Made by a program: the position numbers and the translations under genes | NCBI GenBank assembly: GCA_002354735.1 | Contig: DEMD01000009.1 | Span: 348,705-412,704 of the forward strand | Reading direction: 5' to 3' | Length of the DNA stretch: 64,000 nucleotides | Origin: Gammaproteobacteria bacterium UBA2679 | Lineage (GTDB): Bacteria > Pseudomonadota > Gammaproteobacteria > Pseudomonadales > Oleiphilaceae | Notes under the pieces: generated by a model | Databases searched by the model: none | Seen by the model: only the letters and a program-made list of their open reading frames with translations | Told to the model about the DNA's origin: nothing | Shown: positions 7,095 through 14,877 of the stretch, one piece after another | How the letters are laid out: each line of letters begins with the position of its first letter | Position numbering within the stretch: position 1 is the stretch's first letter

Positions 7095-8714
7095 ATGAAA
7101 ACAGTAGTTTTCAGTATTGTAGGCAGCGTCATGGACAACCGTGGCAGGGACGAAGGTCGTTGGGAGCGTTGGCGACCGACCGTATCCCTGTGCCAACACG
7201 ATGACGTTATCATCGACCGTCTGGAATTGCTGTACGACAACCACACCGCCACGCTTGCGGAGCAGACCAGTGAGGATGTCAGCCGCGTGTCGCCCGAAAC
7301 CGAAGTGCGCTGTCACCGGGTCAACTTCAGGGACGCCTGGGACTTCGAAAGCGTCTACGGGATTCTGCTCGACTTTGCGCGCAGCTATCGCTTCGACACC
7401 GAGGTGGAGCAGTATCTGATACACATCACCACGGGGACACACGTCGCACAGATCTGCCTGTACCTGCTTACTGAAGCCGGTTATCTGCCGGGTAAACTTA
7501 TACAGACCGGGCCGCCGCGTCGAGGCAGCAAGACGGCGGGTACCTACCAGGTTATCGATCTCGATCTGTCGAAGTACGATCAGATCGCTTCACGTTTCCG
7601 CAAGGAGCACGACGAGGGCCAAGCCTGGCTCAAAGGTGGCATCGAAACAGCGAACGCCGATTTCAACCGGATGATCGACCAGCTCGAGCTTGTGTGCATT
7701 CGCTCGAACGAACCAATTCTTCTCACAGGACCTACTGGTGCGGGAAAGTCACAGCTCGCCCAGCGCGTGTACGCCTTGAAAAAACAGCGAGCCAAGCTCA
7801 GCGGCGAACTCGTCAGCGTCAACTGCGCGACACTCCGTGGTGATGGCGCAATGTCTGCACTATTCGGGCATCGCAAGGGCGCTTTCACTGGTGCCGTTAC
7901 TGACCGGATCGGTCTGCTGAAAAAAGCCCACGGCGGCATGCTCTTTCTGGACGAGATCGGTGAACTCGGGCTCGACGAGCAGGCGATGCTGTTGCGTGCG
8001 ATCGAAGAGAAGGTGTTTACGCCTTTCGGCGCCGACAAGGAGGTCAGCAGTGACTTTCAGCTGATTGCAGGTACCAATAAGGATCTCGCATCGGAAGTCA
8101 GGGCTGGGCGCTTCCGCGAAGACCTGCTCGCACGAATCGATCTCTGGTGCTATCGGCTGCCATCACTCAGGGAGCGGATCGAGGACCTGGTGCCGAACAT
8201 CGAATTCGAGCTGGAAACTTTTGCCAGCAAAAGCGGCAGCCTGGTGTCTTTCAACAAGGATGCGCGGGAGCGCTATATGAAATTCAGTCACTCTGCTGAG
8301 GCCAGCTGGTCAGCTAACTTTCGTGACCTGAATGCGAGCATAACGCGCATGGCAACGCTGGCGGATGGCGGTCGAATCACGTCGCAACAGGTGCAGGACG
8401 AGATCGAACGATTACGGGCAAAGTGGCGCAACGTCGACGGCAGCATAGCGCCAGCCAGTCACGATCCACAACGACTGGTCAGCGCACTAATTGGTGAGGA
8501 GGCCTGCGGCAATATCGATCTATTCGATCAGGCGACGCTCGCGGCCGTCCTTCAGGCCTGCCGCTCATCCAGCTCGATGGCAGAAGCCGGGCGCAAACTC
8601 TTCAGCCAGAGCCGCAAGCAGAAAAGTTCCAGCAACGACTCCCATCGGGTGAAACAGATACTGGACCGATACGGGGTCAGATTTGCCGATATCAGAGACA
8701 GGCTGCGGGACTGA
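7095..8714 (+). CDS. rtcR: RtcR, sigma-54-dependent activator of rtcBA with a CARF domain
   Basis: A 539-residue activator. Residues 1-180 are the RtcR-specific sensory domain, a CARF-type Rossmann fold with the signature HITTGTHVAQICLYLLTEAGYLPG, thought to sense an RNA-end or nucleotide signal. The AAA+ domain (about 190-430) has Walker A GPTGAGKSQ, the sigma-54-contacting GAFTGA loop and Walker B MLFLDEIGEL. The C-terminus (about 470-539) is a Fis-like HTH. It is transcribed away from rtcBA, next to the sigma-54 promoter at 6934-6950. In the family, deletion of the CARF domain makes the protein constitutive. Confidence 0.95.
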   Translation: MKTVVFSIVGSVMDNRGRDEGRWERWRPTVSLCQHDDVIIDRLELLYDNHTATLAEQTSEDVSRVSPETEVRCHRVNFRDAWDFESVYGILLDFARSYRFDTEVEQYLIHITTGTHVAQICLYLLTEAGYLPGKLIQTGPPRRGSKTAGTYQVIDLDLSKYDQIASRFRKEHDEGQAWLKGGIETANADFNRMIDQLELVCIRSNEPILLTGPTGAGKSQLAQRVYALKKQRAKLSGELVSVNCATLRGDGAMSALFGHRKGAFTGAVTDRIGLLKKAHGGMLFLDEIGELGLDEQAMLLRAIEEKVFTPFGADKEVSSDFQLIAGTNKDLASEVRAGRFREDLLARIDLWCYRLPSLRERIEDLVPNIEFELETFASKSGSLVSFNKDARERYMKFSHSAEASWSANFRDLNASITRMATLADGGRITSQQVQDEIERLRAKWRNVDGSIAPASHDPQRLVSALIGEEACGNIDLFDQATLAAVLQACRSSSSMAEAGRKLFSQSRKQKSSSNDSHRVKQILDRYGVRFADIRDRLRD

Positions 8715-8723
8715 CCCATGCGC

Positions 8724-9242
8724 TTATTGGAATCCTGTCACCAGGAAGCCGTCCTCTTCATCAACGAACTCTTCGCTGTAGTTGATGAGAACATCGACCG
8801 GGTATCCTCTGGCTTTATCATATATGGCATCGACCCCGGCCACTTCAGCGGCGTAAGCGTCCTTGATTTCTGTGAAAAGCCCATCGATGGTAGTCACGCC
8901 ATCGGCTTCGATGTCTGCGGCTGTCAGATATACGCCGTTGTGCTGGTAGAAAGCCGATTCGACAGCATCGTCCTTGACGATAACGACGACTGGTGGCCTT
9001 GGATCGCAATAACAGATCCTGGTGAGGATGAACTGATAGTCATTGATCGCGGCGGCTTCCCAGGCCGCTTCTGCGGTCGCCAGGCCAGCCGCTATGGGCG
9101 CTTCAGTGGGGGTTTCCGTTTCGTTGACGGGCCCAGTGACAGATTCAGTGACGGGTTCTGTGCCGGTATCATTGCCCCCTCCACCATTGCTGCAAGCAGA
9201 TAGCAACAGCGATAGGCTTAGTACTGGTAGGGTTCTTCTCAT
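8724..9242 (-). CDS. DUF6174 lipoprotein
   Basis: A 172-residue protein starting at the ATG at 9242, which has GGAGGT seven bases upstream. It begins MRRTLPVLSLSLLLSAC, with a lipobox Cys, then a Gly/Thr/Glu/Pro-rich linker. The mature part fits DUF6174: YQFILTRICYCDPRPP, a TIDGLF helix, and IYDKARGYPVDVLINY followed by acidic residues. It should be anchored in a membrane facing the periplasm. Function is unknown. It is convergent with rtcR, with only 9 bases between the stops. Confidence 0.8.
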   Translation of the reverse strand: MRRTLPVLSLSLLLSACSNGGGGNDTGTEPVTESVTGPVNETETPTEAPIAAGLATAEAAWEAAAINDYQFILTRICYCDPRPPVVVIVKDDAVESAFYQHNGVYLTAADIEADGVTTIDGLFTEIKDAYAAEVAGVDAIYDKARGYPVDVLINYSEEFVDEEDGFLVTGFQ

Positions 9243-9262
9243 TCTTACCTCCGTGTGAACGT

Positions 9263-9300
9263 CATGGCAAAGACATGCCATGGGAGAGTCTTGGCGACTC
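9263..9300. other. Two tandem hairpins between the PLP enzyme and the lipoprotein genes
   Basis: CATGGCA-N6-TGCCATG (9263-9282) is a perfect 7-bp inverted repeat. GAGTC-N5-GACTC (9286-9300) follows directly. They lie in the 118-bp gap after the stop of the minus-strand PLP enzyme gene and before the lipoprotein start. No T-run follows, so a role as terminator, processing site or operator is open. Confidence 0.35.
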
Positions 9301-9360
9301 CCTATCCGAGTGTCGCAAGCATCAGCAGCAACCGTCCATAGCCCAGATCACCGATATTCC

Positions 9361-10539
9361 CTAAAGCACAGCAAGCGCCTGACGCAGATCATCGATCAGG
9401 TCCTGCGCATCCTCGAGCCCTACCGACAGCCGCAATAAGCCATCGCTGATGCCAAGTTTGCGCCGTTCTTCCGGACTCAGCGCATGATGACTCGTGGTGC
9501 ATGGCTGGGTGACCAGGCTCTCTACGCCACCCAGGCTCGGTGCAAGCAGGAAGACTTTCAGTCGGTCGGCAACCCTGGTAGCAGCCGCGCCGCCGCCGTT
9601 GATCTCGATACTGAGCATGCCGCCGAAACCGTGCATCTGCCGGGCTGCAAGTTCGTGGCTTTCGAAGTCTGGAAGTCCTGGATACAGCACCTTGCTAACG
9701 GCAGAATGCTCGGACATGGCCTGTGCAACCAGCATCGCATTGTGATTGTGCTGCCGCACTCGCAATGGGAGTGTGCGCAGGCTCCGAGCCAGCATTGCTG
9801 CTGTTTCGGGTGACAGCACCTGCCCCAGGTTTTTACGCCAGCGCCATATGCTCCTGACAAAATCTTTCTTGCCCATGACGGCGCCGGCCGTGAGATCACT
9901 GTGCCCACCAAGGTATTTGGTCGCGCTGTGGACCACCAGATCAGCGCCCCACTCCAGAGGCCGTTGGTTGACCGGCGACGCAAAGGTGTTGTCTACGGCT
10001 AGCAGCGCACCACGCTGATGGGCGACTTCGGCCAGCGCCCGGATATCCAGAATGCTCAGGGTCGGGTTCGCTGGCGTTTCACAGTAGACCAGCATATCCG
10101 GCTTGTTCAGGTGCTTTGCCAGGCGTGCCTGATCCGCCTGCATCAACAGCGTGACCCGAATGCCCAGATCAGCACACTGCGTCAACAGGAATTCCTGTGT
10201 CCCGCCATAGAGCTCCCCTACACAAACGATACCGTTGCGACCGTGCGCCAATAGCGTCGACGAAATCGCTGCCATGCCTGATGCGAAAGCCAAGGCGGCT
10301 TCCGCCGACTCCAGTCGTGCGAGCGTGTGCTCAAGTGCCGTAATTGTGGGGTTAGTGCCGTAGCGGGTATACAGGCAGCCATCAGTCCGGCCCTCAACGA
10401 CGTCCAGCAGCGCTTCAGTTGACTCGAAGCGCCAGGTGGTGGTGTTGTATATCGGCGTATGAGGACTGCCGTGCTGGTCATCATGCAAGTCGCTGTGAAT
10501 CAGCTCAGTGGCCGAGACGCCGGCCGCTCGTTCAGACAT
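9361..10539 (-). CDS. Trans-sulfuration PLP enzyme (cystathionine gamma-synthase/lyase or methionine gamma-lyase family)
   Basis: A 392-residue fold-type I PLP enzyme of the Cys/Met metabolism family. Seen are YTRYGTNPT (phosphate and active-site Tyr of the neighbouring subunit), LAFASGMAA (PLP phosphate loop), VDNTFASP (PLP ring Asp) and the Schiff-base lysine in HSATKYLGGHSD. Substrate cannot be fixed from these motifs: cystathionine gamma-synthase, gamma-lyase, beta-lyase and methionine gamma-lyase share them. It lies 36 bases after the Ca/Na exchanger gene, with GGAGAA before its ATG, and may be cotranscribed with it and nhaD, although a metabolic link is not obvious. Confidence 0.88.
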   Translation of the reverse strand: MSERAAGVSATELIHSDLHDDQHGSPHTPIYNTTTWRFESTEALLDVVEGRTDGCLYTRYGTNPTITALEHTLARLESAEAALAFASGMAAISSTLLAHGRNGIVCVGELYGGTQEFLLTQCADLGIRVTLLMQADQARLAKHLNKPDMLVYCETPANPTLSILDIRALAEVAHQRGALLAVDNTFASPVNQRPLEWGADLVVHSATKYLGGHSDLTAGAVMGKKDFVRSIWRWRKNLGQVLSPETAAMLARSLRTLPLRVRQHNHNAMLVAQAMSEHSAVSKVLYPGLPDFESHELAARQMHGFGGMLSIEINGGGAAATRVADRLKVFLLAPSLGGVESLVTQPCTTSHHALSPEERRKLGISDGLLRLSVGLEDAQDLIDDLRQALAVL

Positions 10540-10575
10540 ATGTTCTCCAATGAAAACTAAAGGCGATTGCCTTGC

Positions 10576-11664
10576 TTAGTGCTTTTTCTGGGTATGCCAT
10601 GCACGAGCGCCGAGTATGAGCAGCGTGACCACGGTGAGCGGCACGACATACCAGACAAGAGCAGCCTGGAACTGTGCAAAAGCCGGCGTGGCCGTGGCAT
10701 ACATGATCAGATAGGTGGTATAGACAATATAGTAGGCGAAGAACAGCAGGCCTTCCCAACGGTTGATGAGATAGCCGGAGAAGAAGACCGGCAGACAGGC
10801 CACGGCGACTGCGATCATGACGGGAAAATCGAAGACCAGCGCACTGGCAGCAACGTTGATCGGGGATGGTGAGACCAGCGATGCGAGCCCCAGAACAGCC
10901 AACAGGTTGAAAACATTGCTACCCACCACGTTACCTACAGCGATATCTCGCTCGCCTTTGATGGCAGCTGTGATGGACGTTGCCACTTCCGGCAACGAGG
11001 TACCGGCTGCAATCACCGTCAAACCAATGACCAGTTCGGACAGCCCCAGCGCCCGCGCAAGGGTGACGGCGCCTTCAACGAGGAAATTCGATCCTGTCAC
11101 GAGCAGCACGAGTCCCGCCAGGATGAAGCCAACATTGATCAAAGTGGCATACTGACGTGGCGCTGCCTTCAGACCGTATTCGCCGGCGAACTCATCATCA
11201 GCCGCTGCTTTTTCACGTCGGCTACTGACGATGAGAAAGACTGTATACGCGATGATCCCAGCAAAAAGAATGGCGCCATCCAGTCGACCGAGCGCACCGT
11301 CGAAGGCCAGCGCCATGGCCAGTACGCTGGCGACGATCATCACCGGCACGTCGAGTCGAATAAGCTGCCGCGATACCACCAGTGGGATGATCAATGCGGA
11401 TATGCCCAGGATGAATAGCACATTGAAAATGTTGCTACCGACGACATTTCCGATCGCAATATCACCATTGCCGGAGAACGCGGCCTGCACACTGACCGCC
11501 ATTTCCGGTGCACTCGTACCAAAGGCGACTACGGTGAGGCCAATGACAAGCGGTGAGATGCCGAAGGTGGCGGCCAGTCGGGCAGCGCCCTTGACCAGTA
11601 CTTCGGCGCCAGCTACCAGCAAGACGAGACCAGCCAGTAAATAAACAAAAGTCATGATTGTCAT
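10576..11664 (-). CDS. Calcium/sodium antiporter, CaCA family (YrbG-like)
   Basis: A 362-residue inner-membrane exchanger with 10 or 11 helices. The two alpha repeats, inverted relative to each other in the fold, are clear: GTSAPEMAVSVQAA with GNVVGSNIFN, and GTSLPEVATSITAA with GNVVGSNVFN. These carry the ion-binding acidic residues. YrbG-type proteins exchange Na+ or K+ for Ca2+. The ATG at 11664 has AGGAG ten bases upstream. It begins 18 bases after the nhaD stop, so the two cation transporters form an operon that suggests adaptation to saline conditions. Confidence 0.92.
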   Translation of the reverse strand: MTIMTFVYLLAGLVLLVAGAEVLVKGAARLAATFGISPLVIGLTVVAFGTSAPEMAVSVQAAFSGNGDIAIGNVVGSNIFNVLFILGISALIIPLVVSRQLIRLDVPVMIVASVLAMALAFDGALGRLDGAILFAGIIAYTVFLIVSSRREKAAADDEFAGEYGLKAAPRQYATLINVGFILAGLVLLVTGSNFLVEGAVTLARALGLSELVIGLTVIAAGTSLPEVATSITAAIKGERDIAVGNVVGSNVFNLLAVLGLASLVSPSPINVAASALVFDFPVMIAVAVACLPVFFSGYLINRWEGLLFFAYYIVYTTYLIMYATATPAFAQFQAALVWYVVPLTVVTLLILGARAWHTQKKH

Positions 11665-11682
11665 GGTCTATCTGCTCCTGAA

Positions 11683-12939
11683 TCAGATTTGAACGAGGAG
11701 GTTAATGCCGTACACGCCGAAAAATCCGAGCGCATACGCGGCAAGAAGCAGCGGGCTGTAACGCATATAGCTGGAAAATGTCAGCCCCGGCACCTTGCTC
11801 ATCGCCACAATACCAGCGGCTGAACCGATGACCAGCAGCGAACCGCCGACACCAACGGCGTAGGTCAAGCCCATCCATTCTGCAGGACTCATGGTCAATC
11901 CCGATTTGAGCAGCGCAGCCGTCAGGGGCACGTTATCTATGGTGGCAGACACGATGCCCATCAGGAAGTTCGCACCAGCCACTGGAATGGCCTCGTAGAC
12001 CTGCGGGAGCGCGTCCAGCACATGAATTTCCTTCAGCATGCCTACGAGCAAAAGGATACCGAGGAAGAACAGCAGTGTTTCGAATTCAATCGTACGAATG
12101 TATTCAAGGATGGGGTCGTTATCATTGTCCTCATTGAAGAAGCGCGCGACCAGGAACATGATTGACAGACCTGTCAGAAAGGTCAGAACGGGTGGAATCT
12201 GGAACAGCATATTGCCGGAGATCGTCGACAGAATGGTGATCAGAAATACCCCGGAAATAGCCAGATCAACCTTGCGCGTTTCTGTCTGATGGGACTGGAT
12301 ATGCACCTGGCCATTCATGCCAATCGACAATACAGCTGCCAGAAACATCACTGCCACGAATGCGGGAATCGATAGCAGCAGCAGACTCGAGATTTCCACC
12401 TTGCCAGCCAGAAAAATCATCAGTGTCGTGACATCCCCGGTGATCAGGGCAACGCCGCCAGAGTTCACCGCAAATACGCAAAGCGTCGCGAACTTGATGG
12501 TTCGGACGGCATCCAGCTTCAGCGAAAGCACGAGTGCGACCGATACCAGCGTGGCGGTGATGTTGTCGGCCAGTGACGAGAACAGAAAGCAGAAAGTCCC
12601 GGTTACGAACAGTAGACCCCGTTCACTGATCTGACCTGGCAGCACCAGATACACCAGGTTTTCTATCAGCCCCTTTTTGTTCAGATAGGCTACGAAGGTC
12701 ATCGCAGCGATCAGGAACAACCAGAGCCCTGCGATATCGGTAATGTTTTCGGTCAAGCCGTGCAGTACGGCTTCACGGCCATCGTCTGGCGCAGCAAATA
12801 TGATAAGCAACATCCATGAGATCGTGCCAAAGAACAGCGTGATCTTGGCTTTGCTGACGTGAGTCTTTTCTTCAAGCACAACACCTGCGAGAGCGGCCAC
12901 AGCGAATGCGATCAATAGGTAAAACAGAAAATCCGGCAT
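11683..12939 (-). CDS. nhaD: NhaD-type Na+/H+ antiporter
   Basis: A 418-residue integral membrane protein of the ion transporter superfamily with 11 to 13 helices. Features matching NhaD are the N-terminal LAGVVLEEKTHVSKAKITL, LADNITATLVSVAL in the first half, and SATIDNVPLTAALLKSG in the second; the paired DN(I/V) motifs carry the polar residues expected for Na+ binding. NhaD proteins of marine and halophilic bacteria expel Na+ (and Li+) in exchange for protons. It is the first gene of a leftward operon with the CaCA exchanger. The 138-bp upstream region has a 6-bp hairpin (CTGGCG/CGCCAG, 13039-13056) but no riboswitch that I can recognise. Confidence 0.92.
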   Translation of the reverse strand: MPDFLFYLLIAFAVAALAGVVLEEKTHVSKAKITLFFGTISWMLLIIFAAPDDGREAVLHGLTENITDIAGLWLFLIAAMTFVAYLNKKGLIENLVYLVLPGQISERGLLFVTGTFCFLFSSLADNITATLVSVALVLSLKLDAVRTIKFATLCVFAVNSGGVALITGDVTTLMIFLAGKVEISSLLLLSIPAFVAVMFLAAVLSIGMNGQVHIQSHQTETRKVDLAISGVFLITILSTISGNMLFQIPPVLTFLTGLSIMFLVARFFNEDNDNDPILEYIRTIEFETLLFFLGILLLVGMLKEIHVLDALPQVYEAIPVAGANFLMGIVSATIDNVPLTAALLKSGLTMSPAEWMGLTYAVGVGGSLLVIGSAAGIVAMSKVPGLTFSSYMRYSPLLLAAYALGFFGVYGINLLVQI

Positions 12940-13077
12940 TATTTAAACCCTGTAAGCCGACCTGCGGCATGCGTTGAATTATTCGTACGCTCAGCAATAG
13001 AGTCCATTTAGGAAGGTCCTGAATGCTTTATCTGAGGCCTGGCGCCAAGTCGCCAGAAGGAATAGCAGAATCAGGAG

Positions 13078-13491
13078 TTATCGAGGAGGTGCCTGAGGAT
13101 TACCAGGTCGGGTAACGGTCGGACGCCGTGGCAGATCGGATCCGGTGGTGAAGCGTTGAAGTCGCAGCATATCGCCAGCGTAAAGCGGCCACGCCGTATA
13201 CAGTCGAAGCAGATCATCGACGACGTCGCCTACAGCGTCGGCTCCGGAAGGCTGAGGTGCCATACGCTTCGAATACAGTAGCGCTTCGCGGAACGAAGCT
13301 TTGACGTAGCCGGCTTCGCCAGCCAGGGTTCGCTGCCCCTGAATGAAATCGCGATCACCCTGAAGAAAAGCTGAGACACCGCTGCTGAAGAATATTACGA
13401 TCGCGAGCATGATCATGCCGATGATGGCACGATGGTCAGCGCACGCTTCAGTATGTGTCGGGTCAGATCTGGATGGTAAAGCGATCATCAA
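13078..13491 (-). CDS. Hypothetical single-pass membrane protein
   Basis: A 137-residue frame with one hydrophobic segment (IIGMIMLAIVIFFSSGVSAF, about residues 23-42) and a polar C-terminal part ending in a Pro/Arg-rich tail. I recognise no family. Translation could also begin at an internal Met just before the hydrophobic segment, which would then act as a signal anchor. It points away from the metallopeptidase-helicase operon and toward nhaD, 138 bp from it. Confidence 0.5.
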   Translation of the reverse strand: MMIALPSRSDPTHTEACADHRAIIGMIMLAIVIFFSSGVSAFLQGDRDFIQGQRTLAGEAGYVKASFREALLYSKRMAPQPSGADAVGDVVDDLLRLYTAWPLYAGDMLRLQRFTTGSDLPRRPTVTRPGNPQAPPR

Positions 13492-13662
13492 ATAGCGGCC
13501 AGGACCGGCAGTTATAGCGTTCGAACAAAAAGACCGCGGTATGATGTGGTCAAATCACTGAAAAAGCCATAGGTAGAACGAGCATAAGTGGTCAGCATTC
13601 GAGTCAAAGACGAAGCGCCACAGCCTTGCTATAGTCAGACAAACACCGACTCGCAGGTCTCG

Positions 13663-14877
13663 ATGCAACTCACTACGCTTACGCCGCCGCCCTATCTCTC
13701 CAACATCGTCAGTTACCTCAAGGATAACGAAGCTGAACTCTGGCAGTGGTTCTCCACACACCGGGTGGACTCGCAGCGGATGGATAGCGCCCGTCTGCAC
13801 TTGCTGAAGACGACGTACCGCATCGAGAAGACAACCCATCCCCGGTTGTATGAGCTTGCTGAAAGCATTTCGGCCCGGCTCGGCATCGAAGGTACCATCA
13901 CCTTCTATCAGGCGCAGGAAGCGACGCAGCTGAACGCGATGTTGTCATTCATTCCCGGCGAACCGCATGTGATTTTTTTCGGCCCCCTACTGGACACCTT
14001 TGATGACTCCGAACTCGAGATCATCATTGCCCACGAGCTCAGCCATTTCCTCATGTGGACGCAGGACGAACAGCAATTCTACACCGCAGAACAGGTGCTC
14101 AACGCCATCGCCGGTGATCAGCAGGCCAGTGCCTGCCATGCAGAATCGGCTCGGCTGTTCAGCCTGTTTACCGAAGTCTACTGCGATCGTGGTGCACTCC
14201 ACGTCAGCGGAAACCTGGATCGCGCGATCAGTACCCTGCTCCGCGTCGGCACAGGCCTGAAGGCCATCGACGCGCAAAGCTTTCTGAAGCAGAGCGAAGA
14301 AATACTGCAGAGGGACCAGGCGGGATCAGACAGCCTTAGTCATCCTGCAAGCTATCTGCGTGCACGGGCCTTGCAACTGTGGCACGAGCAGACAGTAAGC
14401 GCTGAAGAAGCCATCGCCAGCCTGATTCGTGGTCCACTCACATTCCTGACGATGGACTTGCTGGAACGACAGACGCTGGAGGGTCACACACGAACATTTC
14501 TCGACCATTTCCTCGCGCCCGCCTGGTTTGCCACTGAGGCGGTTGTCGCTCACGCCCAGCTTTTCATTCCCGGTTTTCGACCCATAGCCCCGGATCTCTC
14601 ACAAGCGGAACTGGCCGAATGGCTGCTGCGTGGCGACGAGAAGCTGTATGACTATTTCTGCTACCTGATGCTGGATTTCATAGCGGTCGATCGCGAGCTC
14701 GAAGAAATGCCGCTGGCTCAGGCCTTACGTTGGTCCCGATGGCTGGGTATCGAAGCCCGTTTTGCCGAACTGGCTATAAAGGAACTCAAGCTGACGAAGA
14801 CCCGCTTCAACACCATTCGCAAACAGACCGAGGTCATACTCGATGCAGCGAGCGCCCGCCAGGAGAAGCAGCCATGA
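13663..14877 (+). CDS. M48-like zinc metallopeptidase with a TerB-like C-terminus, partner of the giant helicase
   Basis: A 404-residue cytoplasmic protein (no signal peptide or membrane helix) with the zinc signature HELSH at residues 124-128 after hydrophobic IIIA. The probable third ligand is E171 in FTEVYCDRGAL, and SHPASYLRARAL (about 226-237) resembles the M48 'HP...R' segment. Residues about 323-380 are helical with FIAVDRELEEMPLAQAL and LGIEARF, like a TerB-type domain. I prefer the ATG at 13663; a GTG at 13588 is in frame but lacks support, and TATAGT at 13630-13635 could be the -10 box. Its stop overlaps the start of the next gene (ATGA), so the two are translationally coupled. The target is unknown; a proteolytic sensor or effector role is inference. 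Confidence 0.8.
   Translation: MQLTTLTPPPYLSNIVSYLKDNEAELWQWFSTHRVDSQRMDSARLHLLKTTYRIEKTTHPRLYELAESISARLGIEGTITFYQAQEATQLNAMLSFIPGEPHVIFFGPLLDTFDDSELEIIIAHELSHFLMWTQDEQQFYTAEQVLNAIAGDQQASACHAESARLFSLFTEVYCDRGALHVSGNLDRAISTLLRVGTGLKAIDAQSFLKQSEEILQRDQAGSDSLSHPASYLRARALQLWHEQTVSAEEAIASLIRGPLTFLTMDLLERQTLEGHTRTFLDHFLAPAWFATEAVVAHAQLFIPGFRPIAPDLSQAELAEWLLRGDEKLYDYFCYLMLDFIAVDRELEEMPLAQALRWSRWLGIEARFAELAIKELKLTKTRFNTIRKQTEVILDAASARQEKQP

Noticed and set aside
12940..13077. Possible sodium or lithium riboswitch before nhaD
   Set aside because: Only a simple 6-bp hairpin is visible; I could not match any conserved riboswitch core.
14730..14873. Upstream TTG start of the helicase frame
   Set aside because: The 48 extra codons lie inside the metallopeptidase gene and are Arg/His-rich and non-conserved in character; the ATG at 14874 has AGGAG and the ATGA overlap.
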